Shown: positions 1 to 4,938 of the stretch, piece after piece
Position numbering within the stretch: position 1 is the first letter of the stretch
Layout: every line of letters begins with the position of its first letter
Source: Chloroflexota bacterium
Lineage (GTDB): Bacteria; Chloroflexota; Ktedonobacteria; Ktedonobacterales; JACDGC01
DNA: 5,711 nucleotides
Direction: 5' to 3'
NCBI GenBank assembly: GCA_021812265.1
Contig: JAKAOI010000170.1
Location: forward strand, 1 to 5,711
Notes under the pieces: model-generated
What the model saw: the letters and a program-made list of their open reading frames with translations, nothing else
Database searches by the model: none
Told to the model about the DNA's origin: nothing
Made by a program: the position numbers and the translations under genes

Positions 1-93
1 AACCGTTATGCGCTGCTGAGTTATTGCAGTTATCATTTGTTCTAGCTCGTAGTGACGAGCAACCACATTTTGTGACTGAGAATAGTTTGTCAT
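1..93 (-). CDS. N-terminal fragment of a divergent gene of unknown function, cut by the window edge
   Basis: Reading the minus strand from position 93, ATG opens 31 codons with no stop before the left edge. The product begins MTNYSQSQNVVARHYELEQM and continues ITAITQQRITV. A good Shine-Dalgarno, GGAG (99-102 on the plus strand), sits five bases before this ATG, which is why I chose it. An in-frame ATG at 108 and a TTG at 117 are alternatives, and an in-frame TAG at 130-132 bars anything longer. The residues seen are polar and partly helical, with no signal peptide. I do not recognise the family. The gene is divergent from the sigma factor gene and shares its control region. It is too short to be certain: the ribosome binding site and the open frame are the only support. 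Confidence 0.45.
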   Translation of the reverse strand, partial: MTNYSQSQNVVARHYELEQMITAITQQRITV

Positions 94-400
94 AGCTTCT
101 CCGTTCATGCAAAACAAAGGAATTTCCTGCTATTCCGTTCTCTTTACACTTTATATCAGATTTTAATCTTTGAAAAATCTATTAGTAGATTAACTGTTTG
201 CGGATCTTTATTTGGTCTTAAATTTTTGACAAACACTGCCATAGCCGCCATCGAACCGGAACATCTGCTCACTATGCGCAGATCTTTCGCGTTCCTAAAT
301 CCACAGTTTGTTGTGAAGAACAGATTCTGCTAGCATTTTTTGTGGCGCGCTGTAGCGTAGCTGTTTTGTAATTGCTGCTGAAATCCGCGCAAAGCAGGCA

Positions 401-424
401 AGGCGCCAGTAAAAAATGACGCCT
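401..424. repeat. Inverted repeat upstream of the sigma gene promoter (possible operator)
   Basis: AGGCGCCA at 401-408 pairs with TGACGCCT at 417-424, with one mismatch in eight positions and an A-rich centre of eight bases (GTAAAAAA). The right arm falls where the -35 element of the 442-447 promoter is expected, so a protein bound here could govern that promoter. This placement is inferred. The dyad could also be chance. Confidence 0.4.
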
Positions 425-447
425 CGCAGCCAATTCTGTTGTATAAT
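416..447 (+). promoter_or_regulatory. Probable promoter of the sigma/partner operon
   Basis: A perfect -10 hexamer TATAAT lies at 442-447, giving a predicted transcript start near 454 and a leader of about 30 bases to the ATG at 484. The -35 element is poor. The best match, ATGACG (416-421), has four of six consensus bases but a 20-base spacer, so the promoter may need an activator or a non-housekeeping sigma factor. Confidence 0.5.
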
Positions 448-471
448 GACGATATCTTTTGTTAACAGGCT

Positions 472-476
472 GAGGA
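472..476 (+). promoter_or_regulatory. Ribosome binding site of the sigma-like gene
   Basis: GAGGA ends seven bases before the ATG at 484, a standard spacing. It fixes that ATG as the start. Confidence 0.7.
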
Positions 477-483
477 ACTTATC

Positions 484-1275
484 ATGTCTTTTAACTCTTC
501 CGATTTGCTTTTTCGACCCGAGGCATATGTTTTGAAAACAGATTCGGATATTATGCAGTTCCAAAATAAAACAGACGCAGGAACTTATGCATACACAGAT
601 ATGTTTGTAATTTCATGCATTCGGCACTTTATTTTAATCGATAACATTGATCTCGCCAAACGGATTTATGAATTGGTGTTATTTCCTAGAATAAGGCAGT
701 ATTCTCCTGCGCATCTTTCTGGTTTTAAAACAAAACAGCATCTGCTTGAAGAAGCTGTTTCCGAAATCAACACGAAAATATGGAATGAATTAATACAGCA
801 AAAAAATATGCAGGAAGTCCCTTTTATGCAGCAAAATTTTAAGGTATATCATCAAAGAGTCTGTATTGATACATATAAAAAAACTAACCGAGACGAAGGT
901 ATTTCCAAACAAGGAAGTGATCAATCGACGGGGAAGCCGCGCCATGTTCCTCAAACTCAAATGGTTTCAGTAGACTACGTCCGGCCAAATTCCGAGGATC
1001 GGCAGGAACCGTTGGAAATTGCCGACGACTATTCCTTGGAAAATACGGTGATTGGTGCCGACCAAATTCAAAATATTTTGTTGCTGCTTGATTCCCCCAA
1101 TGACGCAAAGATTGTATATTTGCGCGCCATTCTGCAAATGCAATGGAATGAGATCGCGGAGATAATGAAGATATCCGACAGAACAGCTCGAAATCACTAT
1201 CAACAGGCAATACAATTCTTACAAAGCCAGCTTTCGCCAGATTCTTTATTTCAAAGTGGTGACACACATGAATAA
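484..1275 (+). CDS. Divergent ECF-like RNA polymerase sigma factor (sigma-70 family)
   Basis: The 263-residue product should direct RNA polymerase to a subset of promoters. The best support is its C-terminal region: from about residue 188 to 248 it has the layout of sigma region 4. A helix around IQNILLLLDSPNDAKIVYLR is followed by a helix-turn-helix at about 219-245 (WNEIAEIMKISDRTARNHYQ) that matches the LxxxEIAeilgiSxxTvrxxxxxAxxxL pattern. The N-terminal half (about 35-135) is helical and ends in CIDTYKKTNRD (127-137), which resembles the end of region 2 in ECF factors (iDxyRrxxR). The core of region 2 is too diverged for me to confirm. A polar linker, about 138-187, separates the two parts. 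At 263 residues it is longer than a typical ECF factor of about 180-200. No membrane anti-sigma gene follows. Instead a small soluble protein overlaps its 3' end. It could alternatively be a LuxR- or RpoE-like regulator using only the helix-turn-helix. Confidence 0.6.
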   Translation: MSFNSSDLLFRPEAYVLKTDSDIMQFQNKTDAGTYAYTDMFVISCIRHFILIDNIDLAKRIYELVLFPRIRQYSPAHLSGFKTKQHLLEEAVSEINTKIWNELIQQKNMQEVPFMQQNFKVYHQRVCIDTYKKTNRDEGISKQGSDQSTGKPRHVPQTQMVSVDYVRPNSEDRQEPLEIADDYSLENTVIGADQIQNILLLLDSPNDAKIVYLRAILQMQWNEIAEIMKISDRTARNHYQQAIQFLQSQLSPDSLFQSGDTHE

Positions 1276-1909
1276 TCATTCTTACAACACACAACAGCTT
1301 CCGGAAAATCTGGAAATTCAGCTGATTGAAACCTTTAATTCCAATATAGAACGCGGCCGGAATCTCGTTAAAGCGTGGCTGAAACAATATCCGGAATATA
1401 CTGATGATATTCTGCAAACAGCGCTGTTGCTGGAAGCCGGGGCAGCGTTTGAACAAAATCCTGATCCCGCTTTTGTTGCGGAGGTTCATAAAAATTTTGA
1501 TACGGTTTTGCAGCAGTTCCACGCGCAACAGCAAACTGCCGGCGCTATGACTTTAGTTACACTGATAGCAGCGCATGGAAAGAAGAAACTGGAAACCGCC
1601 AAAAATTTGCGCATTGGTGTAGATATCATCGATAAATTAGCGCGTGGCGCTATTGATATATCGACGGTGCCAGAGAAATTGATCGCTGATTTAGCGCAGT
1701 TTTTGCAGGAAAGCGCAGAGACTATTTTCGCAACGCTAACTGCCTCATTTCATACACCGCAGGCCAGCCCTGCGCTGCGGCAAGGTGTAGCGCAATCGGC
1801 GGCCGATATATCTGCAAATAAACCTGCAACACAATCTTTTGCTGAAGCTGTGGCAAAAAGTCCGCAAATGAGCGAAGCGGACCGCCGCATATGGCAGAAT
1901 TTGCCGTAA
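1268..1909 (+). CDS. Small soluble partner of the sigma-like factor, with an XRE-like segment
   Basis: The product is 213 residues from the ATG at 1268. GTG codons at 1256 and 1259 are alternative starts. ATGAATAA shares its bases with the end of the sigma gene, so the start lies eight bases inside it and translation is probably coupled. The protein has no signal peptide or membrane segment. The first 85 residues look helical (LIETFNSNIERGRNLVKAWL). Residues about 111-150 (AKNLRIGVDIIDKLARGAID, then STVPEKLIADLAQFL) resemble the second half of a Cro/XRE helix-turn-helix, as in AxxLgisxxxLxklExGxid. A low-complexity Ala/Gln stretch follows, and the tail QSFAEAVAKSPQMSEADRRI looks like a short conserved end motif. 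I infer a cytoplasmic regulator or anti-sigma-like partner of the upstream product. I do not recognise a named family, and binding to the sigma factor is not shown by the sequence. Confidence 0.6.
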   Translation: MNNHSYNTQQLPENLEIQLIETFNSNIERGRNLVKAWLKQYPEYTDDILQTALLLEAGAAFEQNPDPAFVAEVHKNFDTVLQQFHAQQQTAGAMTLVTLIAAHGKKKLETAKNLRIGVDIIDKLARGAIDISTVPEKLIADLAQFLQESAETIFATLTASFHTPQASPALRQGVAQSAADISANKPATQSFAEAVAKSPQMSEADRRIWQNLP

Positions 1910-1939
1910 AACAGCAGGATTTTTGTGAGTGTTTACCCA

Positions 1940-1997
1940 TTACGCAGGGGAATATATCCTCTTTCATAGGTGTTACGCAGGTGTTGTGGTATTCCCC
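1940..1997. repeat. Direct repeats within a long-loop inverted repeat
   Basis: TTACGCAGG occurs at 1940-1948 and again, unchanged, at 1973-1981, 33 bases apart. GGTGTT occurs at 1969-1974 and 1980-1985, an 11-base period. A perfect 8-bp inverted repeat, GGGGAATA (1947-1954) with TATTCCCC (1990-1997), encloses 35 bases. The cluster lies just upstream of the bipA promoter, where activator sites are usual, but no T-run follows it, so it is a poor terminator. Confidence 0.5.
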
Positions 1998-2012
1998 AAA
2001 ATAGTATTTTGG
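1996..2012. promoter_or_regulatory. Perfect 17-bp palindrome, likely operator over the -35 of bipA
   Basis: CCAAAATAGTATTTTGG has two perfect 8-base arms around one central base. The one-base centre makes it unsuited to an RNA hairpin and typical of a dimeric repressor site. Its right end overlaps the proposed -35 element (2009-2014). The binding protein is unknown. Confidence 0.5.
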
Positions 2013-2038
2013 AAAATTTCATAAAATTGTGCTATACT
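2009..2038 (+). promoter_or_regulatory. Promoter of bipA with extended -10
   Basis: The -10 hexamer TATACT (2033-2038) is preceded by TGC (2030-2032), giving the extended -10 form TGnTATACT. The -35 candidate TTGGAA (2009-2014) matches four of six bases with an 18-base spacer. The transcript should start near 2045, leaving a leader of about 205 nt before the bipA GTG. Confidence 0.6.
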
Positions 2039-2062
2039 TTACATGTAACTATGCTTACATGT
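2039..2062. promoter_or_regulatory. Repeated TTACATGT palindromes at the bipA transcription start
   Basis: TTACATGT occurs twice, at 2039-2046 and 2055-2062, with start points 16 bases apart. The first copy is part of the 10-bp palindrome TTACATGTAA (2039-2048). The two copies also give an 8-bp perfect inverted repeat, ACATGTAA (2041-2048) with TTACATGT, six bases apart and followed by TTTTTT (2065-2070). It may be an operator overlapping the start site or a weak AT-rich terminator hairpin. Only two G:C pairs in the stem favour an operator. Confidence 0.45.
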
Positions 2063-2082
2063 GCTTTTTTATAAACCGCTTT

Positions 2083-2113
2083 GCCTGCGCCGACGCAACA
2101 TGCCAGCGCAGGC
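2083..2113 (+). promoter_or_regulatory. GC-rich hairpin in the bipA 5' leader (possible attenuator)
   Basis: GCCTGCGC (2083-2090) pairs perfectly with GCGCAGGC (2106-2113) around a 15-base loop, and a G:U and a T:A pair extend the base. GATTTTA follows, a short U-run that could make it a weak terminator or attenuator. The hairpin is the strongest secondary structure in the leader. It could equally stop read-through from the sigma operon. Confidence 0.45.
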
Positions 2114-2250
2114 GATTTTATGCGTAATTCTATCAAAATGCACGGGATACGTTCTCTTGCAGGCGTAGCAATGTTTACGTGAAACTGGGATTTCCCCTGA
2201 ACGCCACAAACCGAATTATTGAATATTGAAATATAAGTTGAGAAACCTTT

Positions 2251-4101
2251 GTGAATCAAACAACACTTATTAGCCGCGAAGACATTCGCAATATTGCCAT
2301 TATAGCCCACGTCGATCATGGTAAAACAACGCTTGTTGATGGATTATTAAAGCAAAGCAAAATATTTAGAGATAACCAGCAAGTCGGCGAATTGATTATG
2401 GATTCTAACGCGCTGGAGCGGGAACGCGGCATTACCATCTTGGCCAAAAATACCGCAATTATGTATGGAAATATCAAAATCAATATTATTGATACTCCGG
2501 GACACGCCGATTTCAGCGGTGAAGTAGAGCGCGTGCTGAATATGGCCGATGGCTGCATTTTGTTGGTAGACGCCGCTGAAGGGCCAATGCCACAAACACG
2601 CTTTGTGCTGCAAAAGGCGTTTGAACTTGGCTTAAAACCTGTAGTTGTTATTAACAAAATTGACCGCAAAGACGCGCGCGTGCAAGAGGTGCTGAACCTA
2701 ACCCAAGATCTTTTCTTAGATCTTGCCACCAACGAAGATCAGTTAGATTTTCCCGTGTTATACGCAATCGGCCGGCAGGGAATTGCCAAACGCACGCTTG
2801 ATGACGACAGCCAAGATTTGAAGCCGCTGTTTGAAACTATCATTCAAACGATGCCGGCTCCGATTATTGACGCAGATTCTCCCGCGCAACTTCTGGTAAC
2901 TGCGCTGGATTATGATGACTATAAAGGCCGCTACGCAATTGGCAGAATTCATCGCGGCCGTTTTACCCAAGGCATGCAAATAGCGCGGATCGATCGCGAA
3001 GGCGCGATAACACGTCATAAAATTGCCAATGTATATACATATCAAGGATTGCATAAAACCGAAATTGATTCAGCTTTTGCCGGTGATATTGTAGCTATAA
3101 CCGGGCTGGAGGAAGTGAATATTGGTGAAACTTTGACTGATTATTCAACTCCCGAAGCCATGCCGACCATTCACATCAGCGAGCCAACATTGAAAATGAC
3201 TTTTGGTGTGAATACCAGCCCGTTTTCTGGCAGAGAAGGCAAATGGGTTACTTCCCGGCAGATTCGCGCGCGATTATATCGCGAGCTTGAAACGAATGTT
3301 AGCTTAAGAGTGCATGACGGCAATAGCGCTGATGAGTTTGTTGTATCGGGCCGCGGTGAGCTGCATCTTTCCATATTAATAGAAACAATGCGGCGGGAAG
3401 GCTATGAAATTCAGGTATCTCGGCCCGAAGTAATTATTAAAATGGTTGATGGCAAAAAACATGAGCCGGTAGAGCGCTTGGTGATTGATACATTTGAGCA
3501 ATATATTGGCGCAATTAGCGAACAGTTGGCCAAACGTATGGCAAAAGTAGCGGATATGCGGCACGATGGCCGTGGTGGTGTGCGACTGGAATATATTATT
3601 CCTACTCGCGGATTAATCGGCTTCCGCAATCAGTTTTTAACGCTGGTGCAGGGTAATGGCGCGCTTTCCAGTGAATTTTTGGGCTATCAGCCGTGGATGG
3701 GGCCGTTGGGCATAACCCGCAACGGCTCACTGATTGCTACGGAAAAAGGCACTGCAACTACCTATGGACTGAATAACGCCCAGCAGCGCGGCAATACCTT
3801 TATTGAGCCGGGCACACAGGTATATGAAGGTATGATTGTAGGGGTAAATACCCGCGCGGAAGATATCGTAGTAAATATCTGCAAAGAGAAAAAACAAACC
3901 AATGTCCGCTCTTCTACATCGGATATTGCGGTGCGCCTCACTCCGCCGATTATTTTAAGCTTAGAGCAGTCACTGGACTTTATTAGCAGTGATGAGCTGG
4001 TGGAAGTGACTCCGAAAAATATTCGATTGCGTAAAAGACTTCTTTTGCAGCAAGATAGAGCCAAATATAGAGATAATTCTTCTTCTCAAACGGAAGATTA
4101 A
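2251..4101 (+). CDS. typA: Ribosome-binding translational GTPase TypA/BipA
   Basis: The 616-residue product matches the usual TypA/BipA length of about 600-615. It is a GTPase of the elongation-factor family that acts on the ribosome and supports 50S assembly and growth under cold or other stress; that role is known from the family. Visible motifs: G1 AHVDHGKT (19-26), G2 RGIT with Thr62, G3 DTPGH (81-85, catalytic His85), and G4 NKID (135-138). Translation-factor beta-barrel and EF-G-like domains follow, and then the BipA-specific C-terminal part with GFRNQFLT, GNGALSSEFLGY, KKQTNVRSS and DELVEVTPKNIRLRKR. The G5 position reads YAIGRQG (171-177) in place of the common YASA. The start is GTG at 2251: an in-frame TGA at 2239-2241 bars anything earlier, and homologs begin just before SREDIRNIAIIAHVDHG. 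The ribosome binding site is weak (TTGAG, 2238-2242). Confidence 0.97.
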   Translation: MNQTTLISREDIRNIAIIAHVDHGKTTLVDGLLKQSKIFRDNQQVGELIMDSNALERERGITILAKNTAIMYGNIKINIIDTPGHADFSGEVERVLNMADGCILLVDAAEGPMPQTRFVLQKAFELGLKPVVVINKIDRKDARVQEVLNLTQDLFLDLATNEDQLDFPVLYAIGRQGIAKRTLDDDSQDLKPLFETIIQTMPAPIIDADSPAQLLVTALDYDDYKGRYAIGRIHRGRFTQGMQIARIDREGAITRHKIANVYTYQGLHKTEIDSAFAGDIVAITGLEEVNIGETLTDYSTPEAMPTIHISEPTLKMTFGVNTSPFSGREGKWVTSRQIRARLYRELETNVSLRVHDGNSADEFVVSGRGELHLSILIETMRREGYEIQVSRPEVIIKMVDGKKHEPVERLVIDTFEQYIGAISEQLAKRMAKVADMRHDGRGGVRLEYIIPTRGLIGFRNQFLTLVQGNGALSSEFLGYQPWMGPLGITRNGSLIATEKGTATTYGLNNAQQRGNTFIEPGTQVYEGMIVGVNTRAEDIVVNICKEKKQTNVRSSTSDIAVRLTPPIILSLEQSLDFISSDELVEVTPKNIRLRKRLLLQQDRAKYRDNSSSQTED

Positions 4102-4136
4102 GTTGTCCTAACAACCGCGCGTTGAATCCATAAGAT

Positions 4137-4185
4137 AAGCGGGTAAACAATCTCTGAAATATGGGAAAGTTTATCCGCTTGTTTT
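4137..4185 (+). terminator. Rho-independent terminator after bipA
   Basis: A 12-bp stem with one G:U pair is formed by AAGCGGGTAAAC (4137-4148) and GTTTATCCGCTT (4169-4180), with a 20-base loop. GTTTT follows at 4181-4185. It lies 35 bases beyond the bipA stop and 21 bases before the next gene, so it should separate their transcripts. A small GTTGT/ACAAC hairpin (4102-4115) directly after the stop adds structure. Confidence 0.75.
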
Positions 4186-4193
4186 GTGAGATG

Positions 4194-4199
4194 TATTTA
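4194..4199 (+). promoter_or_regulatory. Weak -10-like element, possibly for a leaderless peptidase transcript
   Basis: TATTTA lies seven bases before the ATG at 4207 and has no convincing -35. If it were used, transcription would start at or next to the start codon, which would explain the missing ribosome binding site. This is an inference from spacing only. Confidence 0.2.
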
Positions 4200-4206
4200 A
4201 ATAGAT

Positions 4207-4938
4207 ATGCGCGCTTCTGAAAACGCCATAAAAATCCCCCCAACACTAGCAATTCAAGAAAATGCTGTCGCGCAATTACAGGTTAAAGCTTATATTGCAC
4301 AACATGTTATACATCCATATTGTGTGCAAACTGCAACCGGTGTACATATATCTGCGCCTCTTTGTTACAGTGACTATAAAGTACTGGGAGTAGCATATCA
4401 AAGACAACAAGAGTCTTATTGGTGTGGTCCGGCTTCAACTGTAGAGATATTAGCGTATCTTGGAATTGATGAATCACAAGCAAATATGGCAAGTTATGAA
4501 GGCACTACGAAAAGCGGGACATATTTTGGTAATGTTCAAGGCGCCTTAAATTATTTTACTCCACCAGGAAATTATTGGCTTTGGCTAATACCTAATGTAT
4601 CAAATTATAGTTCAGATTGGTGGAACGATATGTATTATTCCCTGTTTAACAGAGGAAAACCTGCAGTTGACGGTATTTATATGTCTACGGCAAATAACAT
4701 TTACATTGATTATAATTGGGAAGTACTTATGAAAACATACTCACAAAATTCACAGGTTTGGCATATTATTGCTTCGGATGGCTTATCCGACAGCACAACA
4801 GTACACCAAGCGCATTTTGTTGATAGCTTTGATGATGGTTGGCCTCAATATCAAACGTTAGGCAATTGGTGGACAGGTCAGTCACAAATGATCGCAACTT
4901 CACAAGCGGGAGCAGGGTTATTATGGGCGCAGCAGTAA
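4207..4938 (+). CDS. C39-like papain-fold cysteine peptidase
   Basis: The 243-residue product has the layout of the C39-like peptidase family (Peptidase_C39_2 type), whose members cleave peptides or serve as bacteriocin-processing-type domains. The catalytic Cys is in YQRQQESYWCGPAS, at Cys73. A helix and GIDESQANMASYEGTTKSGT follow, matching the usual SQxxLAxxxGTxxxGT pattern. The catalytic His is probably His186 (VWHIIASDGLSD) and the third residue Asp206 (HFVDSF). Trp- and Tyr-rich stretches between them fit a secreted or surface enzyme, yet no signal peptide or hydrophobic stretch is visible in the first 60 residues. An in-frame TAA at 4198-4200 bars a longer start. ATG at 4207 has no Shine-Dalgarno; GTG at 4324 (residue 40) is an alternative. 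It overlaps the next, lipoprotein gene by 16 bases, which suggests an operon. The substrate is unknown. Confidence 0.7.
   Translation: MRASENAIKIPPTLAIQENAVAQLQVKAYIAQHVIHPYCVQTATGVHISAPLCYSDYKVLGVAYQRQQESYWCGPASTVEILAYLGIDESQANMASYEGTTKSGTYFGNVQGALNYFTPPGNYWLWLIPNVSNYSSDWWNDMYYSLFNRGKPAVDGIYMSTANNIYIDYNWEVLMKTYSQNSQVWHIIASDGLSDSTTVHQAHFVDSFDDGWPQYQTLGNWWTGQSQMIATSQAGAGLLWAQQ

Larger units (their letters stand above)
94..483. other. Divergent intergenic control region, no gene seen
   Basis: About 390 bases lie between the minus-strand gene and the sigma factor gene. I see no credible gene on either strand. Near the left gene there is a minus-strand -10-like TATAAA (150-155) without a good -35. 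An imperfect dyad AGATTTT/AAAATCT lies at 158-164 and 174-180, and ATCTGC/GCAGAT lies at 263-268 and 278-283. The right end carries the sigma gene promoter and a hairpin, listed separately. The minus-strand open frame at 295-564 runs over the sigma gene start and has no coding signature. Confidence 0.6.
1910..2250. other. Intergenic region and bipA leader, no protein gene seen
   Basis: This stretch of 341 bases separates the sigma/partner pair from bipA. It contains, in order, a direct and inverted repeat cluster (1940-1997), a 17-bp palindrome (1996-2012), an extended -10 promoter (2009-2038), a palindrome at the transcript start (2039-2062), a GC-rich hairpin (2083-2113) and a weaker structured part: GGCGT/ACGCC at 2162-2166 and 2201-2205, with GGGA/TCCC at 2187-2190 and 2193-2196 nested inside. 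There is no obvious rho-independent terminator directly after the partner gene. Two open frames of 22 codons start at 2059 and 2100, both without a ribosome binding site. Confidence 0.65.

Noticed and set aside
45..60. Hairpin GCTCGT/ACGAGC with a 4-base loop
   Set aside because: It lies within the divergent coding frame, has no T-run and is short enough to be chance.
226..231. A perfect TTGACA -35 hexamer on the plus strand
   Set aside because: No -10-like sequence occurs at a spacing of 15-19 bases downstream, so it is probably chance.
295..564. An 89-codon minus-strand open frame in the left control region
   Set aside because: It overlaps the start and promoter of the sigma gene, has no recognisable motif and no family resemblance.
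884..1534. A 216-codon open frame on the minus strand, antisense to the sigma and partner genes
   Set aside because: It crosses the boundary of two better supported genes, has no ribosome binding site or recognisable domain, and its residues look like an antisense shadow.
1947..1997. Inverted repeat as terminator of the sigma/partner operon
   Set aside because: The 35-base loop is long and A-residues, not a T-run, follow on the plus strand. It is kept only as a possible regulatory repeat.
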